64,000 bases of DNA from Nannochloropsis salina CCMP1776 (lineage: Eukaryota > Sar > Eustigmatophyceae > Eustigmatales > Monodopsidaceae), in contig SDOX01000163.1 in NCBI GenBank assembly GCA_004565275.1, forward strand, positions 28,890 through 92,889, in the 5' to 3' direction. The position numbers and the translations under genes were made by a program. The notes beneath the pieces are model-generated. The model was not told the DNA's origin and did no database searches. It worked only from the letters and a program-made list of their open reading frames with translations. Below are positions 24,617-45,898 of the stretch, piece by piece (position 1 is the first letter of the stretch; every line of letters begins with the position of its first letter).

Positions 24617-27600
24617 TCACGCCTGTCGCAGCTTTCCCACCTCCACATCGCCCGTCAACACCACACGTCCGATCAAAAAATCCACTTCCACGCTCCTCTC
24701 CTCCTCCTGCACCATGACCACCTTTCCCGGGCCCCACGTCGGGTGCTTGACCTGTTTCCCCACAGCCACTCCTTTTGGCAACCCAAATCCACGCACCACC
24801 CCTGCCTCCCCCTCCCGCCCTCCCTCCCCTCCTCCCCCCGCATTCTTCCTCGGCCGACCCCGAGGTCTGCCTGTGCTTCCTCCTCCTCCTCCTCTACCTC
24901 CCCCTCCACCTCTTCCCACACCTGTCGCCCCCTTTCCTGCCCCTGAGGGCCCTCCGACGAAACGACTGGGACGAGCACTCCCACCGCCTTTGCTGCCCAA
25001 GGGAGGGCTAGGCACGGCCGGAGCCATCACCACTACTTTCGGCCCGCCCTCCCCCTCTTCCTCCCTCCCTCCCACCCTGGCCCCTATCAGGCGGACCCCT
25101 TCCTCCTCGCTCTTCGCCAGCAAGGCCGCACGTTCCTCGTCCAACTCCTTCAGCCTCGTCTTGATCTCCAAGATTGATTCTTCCCGCGCCCGCCTCGCTG
25201 CCACCGCATCGGGATCCTCCCCCAGGCGTGTGGCACTCGGAAGCACCCCGCCCTCTTCCCCTCCCTCCCTCCCTCCCTGCCCTACCCTCTGCACCCCCAC
25301 GGTCCACACGTCCGTCTGGACCGCCGCCGCCGTCCGCCCTTCCATCAATGAGGCTTGCAACTGCTTCCTTAACCGCACTGCCTCCCGTTCCCGCGCCAAA
25401 GCCTGGGCCCGTGCCCGGACTTTGGCCATCACTCGCTTTCCTCCCCCTTCCAACAGAACGCGCATGGCGCGTCCTTCCCCCTCTCCTTCCCCCCATTCCT
25501 CCCCGCCCAAACCCACCGCCGCCACGGGCAGGAGGGAGGAAGGACCCTGGCCTCGACGACGACCGCCCTCACGCCCTCCTCCGCTACCAGCCCTCGCCCC
25601 GGGCGACAGGGGGGCGGAGGCGGCAGAGGAGGCAAGGGAAGGAGGGAGGGCGGCCGGCGCAGCGTCTGTGACGGAGGTAAATTCGCCCGTGGGCCCATAT
25701 GCTTCCTGCACGTACAGGCAAAGCTTGGACGGCACTTCCCTTAAGAAATTGGCAGGAATTCCGTCCCTCCATCCGGAACCCCCTCCCCCGCCCCTCGGTC
25801 GGCTCCTCTATCGGCTCCTCCCCCTCGCCGAGCCGTGGACGGGACGCGCCGTCGGTAGGAAAGGTACAAGTAAGTCTTGGCCCGACTCAAGCCGGCATAG
25901 AAGAGGCGCCGTTCCCCTTCCTCCCCGCCCTCCCGCCCTCCCCCCTCCCTCCCTGGGGAAAGGTCCCTTTCTCAAGCCCGACCATGAAGACACAGTCGAA
26001 CTCCATTCCTTTGCTGGCTTGCACCGGTATCAGGTGCACCTCCCTCCCTCCCTCCCTCCCGCCCTCCCTCCCTCCCTCCCTCCCTTCCTGCATCCCCAGG
26101 GCCACTTCCTCCAAAAACATCCTCAATGCCCCGCCCACTAGCCCCCCCCTCCCCTCCCTCCCTCCCTCCCTCCTTCCCCTCCGACTCCCACCGTCGTACC
26201 TCCCCCAGGACCTCCTCCCACGCCACCTCCCTCCCCTCTCCCTTTCGAGGCCCCTTGGCCGCAAACGCCCGGAGTCCCACCCCTCCCTCCCCCTCCTCCT
26301 TTAGCACCTCCTCCAACACACCGGCCACCGACAGCCCATAGGCTTGAACGAGCAGCCCCCCCATTACCCGGGCAAAGGCCGCCAGCACCCCTACACGGCC
26401 CCGGCCCCAGCCCCCCTCCCTCCCCCGAGCGTGCGCCGCCACGAGATCCTCGAAATGCCACCCCTCCCAGGGGTCTGGCACCTCGCCGTACCCCTCCCCT
26501 GTGTTTTCCCCCTTCTTCTGTGCCCGCAGGACTTGCAGGGGCCTCGAGAGGAGCTTCAAGCGCTCGAGCAGGGCCCGAATCTCCTCCTCCGGCAAGAAGG
26601 AGAAGAGGCATGCCAGGGCCGATATTCCCTGCCCGTCCCCGCCTCGCCTCCCCTCCGCGGCCACAAAGGCAAAAAAGGCCTCCGAGGTTGAAGTCCCGAT
26701 CTTCCGGGGGGGCACGTTGATGATCCGTTTCAGCGAGGTCACGTCGTAGGGATTGACGAGGACCCGGAGGAAGCTCAGGGCATCCTTCATCTCTTTCCGC
26801 GACCACATGCCTTCGCCGCCCATCGGCCGGTGGGGGAGTCCGATCCGCGCACAGGCTCGTTCCACGGCCCGCGCCTGAGCCTGGTCCCGGTACAAAATGG
26901 CCACCCCCCCCACCCCCCCATGATCCCTCCCTGCCCCCAGCCCGAGCATCCGAGCAGCCTCCTGGGCGATAAACCGCGCTTCCCCCTCCTCGTCGTGTGC
27001 CTCTACCACGGTCACCAGGTGCGGCGATCGCTGCATGGCGACGGCGACCTCCGCCCCTTTTCCCTCCCCCTCTTCCACCACCGCGGCTCCCGCCCCGACA
27101 ATGTGGGCGCTGGACCGGTAATTATTCACCAACCGATGCACCTCGGCCTTTTCAAAGTCCGATACAAACAAGGAAACGTTTCGCCCTGGCTCCATACCAC
27201 GGAGAGTACGCGTGGCTTGTAAGCTGTCTCCTGCCACCAGGAGGGAGGAAGCGGGGGAGGGCGGGAGGCAGGAAGGGGTGGTGCAGAGCAGGCGAATCAG
27301 GTCGTACTGCACGGGCGTTACCTCTTGCCATTCGTCCACGACCACATGACGCCACCGTTCCTGCAACGCTTTCCTCCCTGGCCCCACCTCACTTCCTCCC
27401 TCACGCAGCCAGGCGCGCGTGAAAAGGAGTACATCTTCTACATCCATCACGTTCTGCGTGCGCAGGGCTTCTTGGTACTGCGAGTAAATCCGAGCCATTA
27501 AGGAGGGGGAGACGGCGGGGGAGAGCAACGTCACGCGGCTACATGTCTCTCTGTCTACTCCACGCAGGTCATCCGGGTCCCACCCGGCTTTTTTGGCGCG

Positions 27601-28926
27601 AAACACCGCCCGCAGGATGTCCTCGGGAGGGATGGCAGCGAGGCTCCTCCCTTCCCCGCTTCCTCCCACCCTACCCTCCTTCTCCTCGTCTTCCACTCCC
27701 GCAGCATGCACATCGCTCCCTTCCTTGCTCCCTCCCTCCCTCCCTTCGCCCCTCCCTAACCCCCTCCCTGACACCCTTCCTGACCGCCTTCTACCCCGAT
27801 CTCCTTCCTCTCCCCCTTCGTCCTCCAGCACCTCCGCCCAGACCTCCTTCATCACAGCCAACGCATCGTGTTCGTCCACGACCGTGAAAAAAGGTGAGCA
27901 ACCGAACCGTTGCTGCAAAAAAGGCAGGGCGGTACCCCGCAAAATCCGCAGACAGATGGATGGAAAGGTCCCTACCAAGGGCCTCCCACCCTCCTCGCTC
28001 GACCCTGCATCGTCCAACCAAGCATCCAATACACCTTCCAGATCTCGTGCCGCTCGGTTTGTTAAGGTGACTGCAAGGATCTCGCGGCCTGGCACCTGCT
28101 GCCGGGCCATCAACCATTCCACCCGCTGTCTCAGAATTAAGGTCTTCCCGGTGCCAGGCCCCCCTAGTAGAAGGGCAGGGCCCAAGCCGCGCGTCACGAC
28201 GGCCCGTTGGTCCGTGTCCAACACGTCGAGCGTGCAAGTGGGGGCAGAAAGAGGGGGCATGACCGGAGCCCGAGACGACTTGGGAGTCGCCTGGGCCTGC
28301 AAGGTCGGTAGGGAGGAGCGCGAGGGGAGGTTGATGGCGGAGAAGCGCCACCGAGGCCTGTCGTTTCCGGTATATCTATGTACATGGGGGTCTATGGACA
28401 TAGGGTTGCTTTTCGATGGAGGGGCCCAGCCTCCCGTCGACGGGCGTCGTGGTGAGGAAGTCCCTGATGCGACCAGCTGAAAGGATAGACCTTGTGGGCA
28501 TGGCACAAGGAATGAAGACGGGACCGGTGGCGGTCTCCGCGACAACGTATGCGACGCTGACCTGGGATTGATGTTCGCGGACGTAATGCTCAGGAAACCC
28601 ACACCGAGAGCCGCATGTAGACACGCGTATTTCAGGAAGGCGAAGGAGGAGTGCCGTCTGGTCCCCAGGTGCTCTGCAGGCAGCGGTCTTCCTGGCCCAA
28701 GATATTGCATATTCCGAGCCGCGACTCCCGTTTCCAGACAATTAACCTTTCTCCTTCTTCTTCTCATGATTGTGTGTGCTTCTTTTGGAGTGAAAAAAGG
28801 GGGAAGACGGGGTAGGTGAGCCCCGTGATGTGGGGAGGAGGTCCTCCTGTCATATCCTCCAAGCCAACCAGTAGCATGCATCAACGCCGGGCATGGACAC
28901 AAAGAAATTGATATTGCATGTAACAT
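24617..28926 (-). CDS. UvrD/PcrA-like superfamily 1 DNA helicase with AT-hook and Tudor-like C-terminus
   Basis: This is an ATP-dependent 3'-5' DNA helicase of the bacterial UvrD/PcrA type. In a long open frame from 28926: LDTDQRAVVTRG (Q-motif region), GGPGTGKT (Walker A), AVTLTNRAARDL (Ia), VVDEWQE (II), LLVAGDSLQATRTLRG (III), VNNYRSS (IV). Motif V (VQASKGMEFDCVFMVGLEKG) and motif VI (EERRLFYAGLSRAKTYLYL-like, with an inserted GE) lie in other frames at about 25990-26050 and 25860-25920. At least two introns or indels therefore occur inside GGGA repeats; exact junctions are unresolved. The C-terminal part (24617-25770) has a coiled Glu/Arg-rich stretch, an AT-hook (TGRPRGRPRKN) and a final VGKQVKHPTWGPGKVV segment like the UvrD/PcrA Tudor domain. 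A basic, hydrophobic N-terminal extension of up to 220 residues suggests organelle import. Start uncertain (28926, 28767 or 28261). Confidence 0.82.
26038..26178 (+). repeat. (CCCT)n tract inside helicase coding region
   Basis: Two dense runs of CCCTCCCT units (about 26038-26095 and 26146-26178) fall inside the helicase. On the coding strand they read GGGA and would encode Arg-Glu-Gly-Gly repeats. The reading frame that matches the helicase changes across this region, so at least part is probably intronic or prone to indel. Confidence 0.7.
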
Positions 28927-29271
28927 GAGTGAGTGGGCGAGGAGGAACCCTGACTGTCCTCACAAAAAGCGTTCCACGTGTCTGTCTGCAATAGTCGAAC
29001 GAGCCCTTCTCAGACGCGTACGTTGCCGCCTCCCCCGCCTCGAACGCTTATACACGGCGCCTTCCACGTTTTTTAACAAGCCTTGTCCATGCCCTTCTGT
29101 CCGTTGTCGGACACAGAAGTAACACAATGACAAAAATGGCCAGTCAAGTGAAGTGTTTGGCTCGCTTGATCCTCTTTGATTTGCTATGTGGGTGCGTGGA
29201 AGGCAATTATATTGCCCTACCCCCCTCATGTCCTTGTCTAGCTCCAACAGCCAAGACTTGACGAATCACAC
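28927..29271. other. Divergent promoter region, helicase and OXNAD1-like gene
   Basis: About 345 bases between the furthest helicase start (minus) and the oxidoreductase start (plus), probably a shared bidirectional promoter. No gene is seen. Confidence 0.4.
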
Positions 29272-30498
29272 ATGACTTTCCTCGTGCGAGGGTCTTCTCC
29301 TTGTATGAAAGATATCAGATCCTTATCGTCCTCACATTCAGAGTTATCCAATATTCTTTTATCCCCTCCAGGCATGCAGCGGCGCGCAGTCCTCAAGCCT
29401 GTCCTGGCCTCCTCTACTTATCCTTCTCGACACCTCCGTCACTGCTCCTGCTGCCACCACACGTCCTCAAACCCCTCGTTGCACTCATCCTCCCCGGCCC
29501 CTGCGGAGAATCGTCCTTCCGCATCCCTTCCTGACGATCCCTCCATCACGCATGCCTGCGTCACGGGCATACACACCCTCAGCCCTACTGTGCGTCAACT
29601 CGACCTACGTCTCCTGTGTAACAAGGAACTCCCAACTCGGGATCCTTTCTCTTTTGTGGCAGGACAGTGGGTAGATTTTTTTGTCCCCTCCCTGCCGCAC
29701 TGCGGCGGCTTTTCCATGGTCTCTCCCCCGGAAACCCTACCTCGTCTCTCTCTCGCTATCAAAGGCTCTCCCCTCTCCCGCTCCCTACACGCGCGGTGGG
29801 CCCACGGTACCGTGGCCGAAGGAGACGTGGTGGGACTTCGGGTTGGGGGAGGCTTCCATTTTCAAATGACGGAGGCTCATTGGGTAGAAGGAACGAGGCT
29901 GACTTTGTTTGCGGGGGGCGTGGGAATCAATCCGATGATGAGCATCTTGGCGCACGTAGTCTCGTGGATCGAGCACAAGGAGGTGAAATGCAAGGAGGGA
30001 CGAGAGGAGGGAGAGAGATTGACCGGAGAGGGTGCGCTGGACGATAGGATTGCCAGAGGTCTGGGGGTTGAGGAAAATTGCGCTGTAAGAGCCCAGGCGC
30101 CCTTCCGCGTCGCTCTTGTCTACAGTGCAGCGACGCGGGCGGAGCTGCTGTTCGAGGAAAAAATTCAAAAGTGGGCAGAGCAGCATTCGGAATGGTTCTC
30201 GGTCTTGTTTATTGTGACGCGAGAGAAGGGAGAGGGAAAGGAGAGAGAGGGAGGGGGGGAGGGAGGGCAGTTGAGGTATAGGGAGGGATCTAGGATGGAC
30301 GAAAAGGTAATATGGGACGCAGTTGAGGGTGGCGAGGGTATAAGAGGACGAAAAAAGGCCCTAGCGTACGTTTGTGGACCGGCGAAGATGATCGACGACG
30401 TGGAGGACATGCTGCTGGGAAAGCTAAAAGCCGAAGGAGCGCGGGAAGGAAGGTGCTGCTTGGAGGCGTCGCAGGTGGTGGCGGAGAAATGGTGGTAG
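29272..30498 (+). CDS. OXNAD1: OXNAD1-like NAD(P)H/FAD oxidoreductase, single exon
   Basis: This is a ferredoxin-reductase-type flavoprotein resembling oxidoreductase NAD-binding domain-containing protein 1 (OXNAD1), a mitochondrial protein of uncertain substrate. 408 codons without introns, unusual among its intron-rich neighbours. The FAD domain shows SFVAGQWVDFFVPSLPHCGG and FSMVSPPE. The NAD domain shows LFAGGVGINPMMSILAHVV, LVYSAATRAELLFEEKI, and the C-terminal AYVCGPAKMIDDVEDML. The first ~90 residues are Arg/Ser/His-rich without acidic residues at first (MQRRAVLKPVLASSTYPSRH, from an internal ATG at 29374), as in a mitochondrial presequence. A GEGKEREGGGEGG low-complexity insertion interrupts the NAD domain. 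The start may be 29272, 29305 or 29374. The gene is convergent with the F-box gene downstream. Confidence 0.92.
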   Translation: MTFLVRGSSPCMKDIRSLSSSHSELSNILLSPPGMQRRAVLKPVLASSTYPSRHLRHCSCCHHTSSNPSLHSSSPAPAENRPSASLPDDPSITHACVTGIHTLSPTVRQLDLRLLCNKELPTRDPFSFVAGQWVDFFVPSLPHCGGFSMVSPPETLPRLSLAIKGSPLSRSLHARWAHGTVAEGDVVGLRVGGGFHFQMTEAHWVEGTRLTLFAGGVGINPMMSILAHVVSWIEHKEVKCKEGREEGERLTGEGALDDRIARGLGVEENCAVRAQAPFRVALVYSAATRAELLFEEKIQKWAEQHSEWFSVLFIVTREKGEGKEREGGGEGGQLRYREGSRMDEKVIWDAVEGGEGIRGRKKALAYVCGPAKMIDDVEDMLLGKLKAEGAREGRCCLEASQVVAEKWW

Positions 30499-30845
30499 AC
30501 AGAGGACCAGAATGTATGTGTATGTATACTGAAACTTGGAGAGCACATGGTAGCAAAGGAATGGTGGAAGGGACGCATTGCCTGAAGGAGATCGAACATT
30601 TAAGGTTCGAGACAAGGAGGTTACTTTGCGGCATACATTGCTCTCTCTTCACCCTGATTTTGACATGTGAGGCACCTTTCATGTAACCTCATTTTTACTA
30701 CAAGAAAATTTTAAACAAGGCCGATCAATACAAGCATCGAAATTGCCAGCCATAACCCAGCCTTATCCTCAGTCCGGAAAAAAATCGGATCCAGAGGCAG
30801 TTCCCCCTGCGGGGTCCTATCAGACGAAGAGAGGAGGCGGGTCGA
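30499..30845. other. Convergent intergenic region
   Basis: About 350 bases between two stop codons. No gene is seen; it should hold both polyadenylation signals. Confidence 0.4.
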
Positions 30846-33335
30846 TTACGCCCACTGCAAAGACGCAAGGAGAAGGCCAACTTCATGGACGTGGCCGAGA
30901 AACACCAACCCGACGATGCCTGTGTGAGCAATCGTGTTGACAGGCGGGTCAACCCGCGCGGCATGCACTTCGTACAGGCACCGCCGTTCCCACCCTCCTT
31001 CCCGGCCAGAGCTTCGCCCTCCCTCCGACGGCGTCATGCCCACAGGAATGACGGTGAAGTCAAACAGGGAGCGCAATGGCGGGAGGGACGCCCCCCCTCC
31101 TTTTCCAGACATCCAGGTTTCGGCGCGGTCGGTCACTGCAATGGAGTGAGGGGGTACGGGCCAGCCCGGGGCGGCTTCTTGGCAATGTCGATCTGTCCGG
31201 GCTTATTAAGGAGGGGCAGAGGGAGGGAAGGGGGGGGGGGGCAACGGGAGGGGGAAATGAGGTTCATGATGACATAGAGGAAACGGAAGAGGGGGGGAAG
31301 ACTATGGAGACGACGCCCAAAAGCGAGAGAAAGATGAGAGGAGAGTGTATAGAATGTCGAGGAGAATGGTGGAAAATAGAGGAAAGTTGCTTGGGGGCGT
31401 ACACGAAGACTGGTAGATGAGCGCCTCCCTTCCTGAAGCTGCCTCAATAACGGTCACGCGGATTGCGACTCCATAGGTCAAAAAACTAGAAAGAGGGAAA
31501 GAAAGGGTAGGAAGGCGGGAGATAGGAGGAGAGGAAGGGAGGCAGGTAATGTAGAAGTGAGACAGTAGTTGAGTAGATATGCCAGGGAGTCTCAAACGAT
31601 GTGGCAAAAGTCGAGCATCCAACTGTCGTGAAAGGCTCTTCAATCTCGACACATCAAAGGGCCGATGGATTCATGTCTCAACAACACAACAAAAATCTTC
31701 AATCTAGCAAGCAGAGTAGATATTACAGCCCAAGACGCCGAAGTCGACTCACCGCTCCACCCTCTGGCGCCTGCCGCCCCTGCCCCCTGCACTTCCATCC
31801 CCTTCTACGTCCCGTTCCCCCATGCCTCCTCCACAGCCACTAGCGGAAAAGTGACTGGTCACTACCGCCGCCCCCGGGCCCAAGCGTAGGATGGTACGAT
31901 GTTCGTGATGGTTCTGCCACTCTTGACAGACCAGCGGGCCCTCGCCCGAGAAGAGAGGGATGCTGTGACGCTCTTCGAAGATGTGGAAGTGGAGACGGTA
32001 CCTGAAAATAGGAAAGAAATAGAAAGATAGCGACAGAAGATGAGAGGAGGGAAAGAGATAGGGAGAAAGGCGGGGAGGGAAATAGAGGAAAGAAGCGTAG
32101 GAGTGAGGAAGAACGTCTTGTCTGGTTGCGCTGCGCTCGCCACTGCAGACAGCATCTGACTAGTAACACTGTTGGTCAACAACTCTTCGCCCTTGGTTGT
32201 AAAAGGGGAATGGAAAGACTCGCATGTCTCCTTTGCCGCATCACTCTTCTTTCCTCCCTTCCTCCGTCTCGGTTGATGACTTCCCCTTGTCTATCTGCAT
32301 CACGCCGATACACTCGTGCCTCTACTCCTTCCCTGTTTTTCCGCTCTGACTTTTCCCTTCGTCTCCTTTTTTGGCTTTTCTTGTCCGCATTTTCCCTCTC
32401 CCTCTCTGCTGGGTATGCTCTCTCCTCTCCTCTTACCTTGCCGACCACTGAGGGGTCACTAGGCACAGGCCCGGGTTTACGATCGCTCTTCCGCGCCGCA
32501 GGCATAACTCATGGAAGGAATGGGTGCCATGAAAACGCCATGAGGGATACAATCCTAAAGAAGCAGAACTGTTGGCGCTGGGCCCTTCAAGCGACGACCG
32601 ACACATGGAGGGAGAGAGGGAGGGGAGGAGGGAGGGAGAAAGGCTTTGGGTCACAGGCCAGAGGGCGAGGACAACAGGCTCCCATAGCTCGTCCGCGGTT
32701 GCCACCACCGACCAGTGCAAAGCGACAGCTCGGATGTCGCCTAGCTGAACGCGGATTTGTTTGTGTGACAGGTGGTGAAATGCATGGCTGACATGGCCAC
32801 CTGCTGGGTCCGTAGTCTCCCGCGCTCCGCCGGTAAGGTAGGAGATAACATGAATGAGCACAGAGTCCGATAAAGAGCCGATGGAGGTGCTGGTAGGAAG
32901 GGGTACGTGGGAATTGTGGGCGCAGGCGGGTCTTTGACAGTCGTCTCGAGGTGTTGGGTGCACAAATGATGCGGATGGACGAGGCGAGGGAGCAACGCGG
33001 AGAGAGAGGGCTCCCATCATTCGCGATGCGGATGTTATGCTCTCATTTGTTTGGTTTGTGCAACGATCATCCTTATTATCTGCATTACGGCACGTGAATG
33101 AAGTCGCGAAAGATATCAGGTCCTGTAGAGTTGAGCAGGACTTAAGCAGCGTGGCAACATCGGCTATCGGTATCGTCTGTGCTTCGATAGAAGTGCGCAA
33201 GGCATGTCCTTGAAGTGTGTATAGAAGACACGTGACCTGAAGAGAAGCTAATAGATCCTTGTAGCATTGTGTAACCGGTTTGAGTGCTACTACAGCGGGG
33301 TCATTACGGGGGGGCAGGATTGGTTGCTGCGACAT
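30846..33335 (-). CDS. F-box protein with unrecognised C-terminal region, multi-exon
   Basis: F-box proteins recruit substrates to SCF ubiquitin ligases. ATG 33335 opens MSQQPILPPRNDPAVV; about residues 150-220 read GSLSDSVLIHVISYLTGG then DIRAVALHWSVVATADELWEP. That fits the F-box pattern (L-x-D-x-x-L-x-x-I-x-SYL, then W-x-x-x-x-x-D-x-LW). An intron probably removes part between them (acceptor TTCAGCTAG before GCGACATC). Further exons: about 32440-32560 (SWRFHGTHSFHELCLRRGRA, an F-box-typical W-K/H-E-L-x-x-RR follow-on), about 31745-32000 (RLHFHIFEERHSIPLFSGEG), about 31410-31480 (YGVAIRVTVIEAASGREALI), and a last exon to 30846 (SLFDFTVIPVGMTPSEGG; ends LLASLQWA). The C-terminal region is beta-rich and not recognised. 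Exon junctions are only partly resolved, so the later exons might belong to a second gene. Confidence 0.6.
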
Positions 33336-33715
33336 ACGAAATGAAACTCGCCACTTATCAGGGTACTTACGCGTCCTATAACCACAGATAGGTAGAGGGA
33401 AAATAAAATATTAGCTCCTAAAGTAACCTGTCAGCCCATACCCAAACGTGAAGCCGCCTGATTAGTTTTTCGGAGGGGCGGCAGACATGTTAGCAGCACC
33501 GAGAAACGAAGAAGGATGATGACGTACTACTTTCAGGCAACGGCCCCGGAGGTGGCTTAAGCCGGTCACTCATGAATTCAATAAAGTGCAACCACACGGC
33601 CACAACTCGATGAGCTGAACCATGGATTGGAATGTTGCTTCATTTTTCATTAGAGAGGCCTCGATGTCCGAGTTTGAGATGCATTTACAATTGATTTCTA
33701 CCTCTTTTTTACACC
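33336..33715. other. Divergent promoter region, F-box and ABCC genes
   Basis: About 380 bases between divergent start codons, AT-richer than the flanks. No gene or distinct motif was recognised. Confidence 0.4.
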
Positions 33716-43584
<9,869 letters not shown>

Positions 43585-45009
43585 ATTCGATGACAAAAAT
43601 GAGAGAGCTGAAATGTAAAGAAGCTCTGGCCACAGATAGAAGCATAGGACAATAGACACAAAGTCACCTAATTGAAAGTATACACGAGTCACCATAGAAC
43701 AAAAGCATATATTGGGATCTTTTTGATCAGTAAGGCATGGTGCCTGAATTGATGGCTCCGACGTCTTAATTCTCCCCCGCCCTCTTTCGAAGCACTTTAT
43801 CTTTCGTGCTGGTTCGCATGTCAAAGGCGCCCTTTTTTCTTGTACAGCTGGATTTAAGATTTTACGCTACACCATGAAGAAAAAACTTTGAGATGGAAAC
43901 ATTTTGAAAAGGGAGGATGTAAGGGTTGATGTTTTTACTCAGAGTTCCAAATTTTCTACGAAGTCAAACACGCAATTTTTTTTAAAATGAGGTAATATGA
44001 TCAAGACGACTTTGACGTGACCTCAACCCTCAAAATGGAATACGAAATGAAAACACAGGAAGGACTGAACCACCAGTTAGCTCTGTGTGGTGCTGAAAAA
44101 TGTAGAAAATCTTCCTTGTTTACAAAGTGGCGTAATTTTCACATCTAGAAGGAGGCACATACGCTGTCTGCCGTGCCAAAGAAAATGTCATATGACTTGT
44201 ACTGGAGAGTTTCCGGGGATGGAAGGACTCCGACAAAGTAAATTGGAATTGCCACTGGAACGATACAGTATAGAAATCAAAAAGCTTAAATGACAGATTT
44301 GTCGTATGGGAACTCACATTCCTTTCCGAGCTTCAGTACGGTCATACACGTAACGTCTCATCGAGCTCGATGACAAGGACAGGTAGTATTGTATCACCAA
44401 ATGGTTCAACCAGAGGGGGCACGTCCTCCTCTCTCCTTTTGGTAGGACCCTCACCCTCTCACTGAGGCCGAGGGGATACCTAAAGATGGAAAAAAAATGA
44501 CTACGTTTTATGTTTGCTTATGGTACATTTCTAATGCTGACAAGGCCTGCACTCTGCTGACGAGGCAGGAGCTCGACCACGGTATGACGTCAGCGCATGC
44601 TCCATATGATCCATGCGTCCCGCGAGATGATTGATTATTTCCCAGTATCCAGCACGCATGTTTTTTGTTTTAAAAATCACTCTGCGGCGAATTTTTGTTC
44701 AGCATAAGGTTTCAATTTAGTTGAATTGGTAATATATTTGATGCTAGGAAAGCAGGTATGACTCATTATGTATATTTTAGCCTTATTACAATTACTTTAC
44801 CTTTCCTCGCCTTCCCATGTTGCTCTTATTCGAGCACCTGATTATATTCTTATGTGGGCTAGATCCGATCAAACCAGAAGGCGTACATGACGGCATCTCA
44901 TACATTAAGCATGAATAGCTTGTCAACTCACAAGCCCAAAAAATCACATCACAGTACGCAAGGAAACCCGGTATGAAAAACGTCGCCTGACAAAAGCATC
45001 CTGAAGAAA
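43585..45009. other. AT-rich intergenic region
   Basis: About 1.4 kb between the ABCC gene and the secreted-protein cluster. Short frames only; none has codon-like composition or splice support. The base composition becomes AT-rich here and stays so to about 52.3 kb. Confidence 0.5.
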
Positions 45010-45898
45010 ATGCGTTCCGACATTGCGACAATCACATTTGCATTCTTATACACATTATTACTTCTCAATCAAGTATATGCACGCTCAATTCGTATCGGCA
45101 ACGTTTACGGTAAGGTTAGGGGTAATTTTTAGCACTGTAGCCATCCTTTTGTTTTCAGATGCCTACATTATACAGAGGGAAACGGCTCCTTTTCCTTTTC
45201 TTCCCAATTTTCTTCTTAAGTAGACTTTCATAGTGAGATTAAATAAAAATCAATTATCCTCTTCTTTTTTTGGCGCCATGCCTGCAGATAAAGGCACAGC
45301 TAACAAGAGCTCACAGGACGATCAGGATCGACTTCAACGAAAACGTCAGCTTGCCTCTGCCTTGGACCATGAGTCGGAGGACGAAAAGATAATTGCTGAG
45401 CCTTCCGCCGCCGCTTATCGGCACGTCATAGGAGAGAATGCAGGACTAATGACGCGGGAGGACGGGGAAGACAATAAGGGCAGCATCCCTCTTGACCATC
45501 ACGCGTTGAATGAAGGAATTAGAGACGATGCCGCAATCAGCCCTCAGGCAGCTGAGGAGAGCAATGAGATCCCAACTCCCCTAGCAATAAGTGAATGGAC
45601 TCCAAATGACTCTCTGAAAGCTACAGCAGCACCAAATGAGAATAGCAAACCTTTAATCTCAGTAGGGCGCGAATGGGCTTTCAGGGGGAAGAGAGACGGA
45701 AAAAACGTGGAAAGCAGAAGCTTTACGCCTCTGGAGATCGAGAAAAGCGCAGAGCCGCGTATAGACGGACGAACACATGAGAGCGTAGGCATGAAGAGCG
45801 AGAGCGAAGCGACGATGGCGGTAGCCGCATTAGAAGAAGGCAAGGTGGCGACACCGCTAGGAAATGATTCAAGCTTCAACAATGGTCAGAAAATATGA
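45010..45898 (+). CDS. Secreted WAY-motif protein 1 (one motif), 2 exons
   Basis: Function unknown. Exon 1 (45010-45109) encodes a classical signal peptide, MRSDIATITFAFLYTLLLLN then QVYA before the likely cleavage. It ends in phase 1 at TAC G|GTAAGG. Exon 2 (45288-45898) follows a CTGCAG acceptor; together 711 bases, 236 codons plus stop. The mature protein is acidic, hydrophilic and Cys-free, with no domain I know. It contains one copy of the cluster motif, LISVGREWAFRGKRDGKN. The gene belongs with the neighbours at 47.2-47.7, 48.7-49.2 and 50.3-50.9 kb by this motif and by its signal-peptide exon plus phase-1 intron. The downstream sequence is AT-rich. Confidence 0.7.

Noticed and set aside
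26038-26178. CCCT repeats as a possible CRISPR-like or regulatory array
   Set aside because: Simple 4-bp microsatellite with no spacers; it lies in the helicase gene and matches the window-wide bias.
44087-44293. Short frame with Cys/His spacing resembling a zinc finger
   Set aside because: No ATG, and AT-rich intergenic context; the Cys/His pattern fits no known finger.
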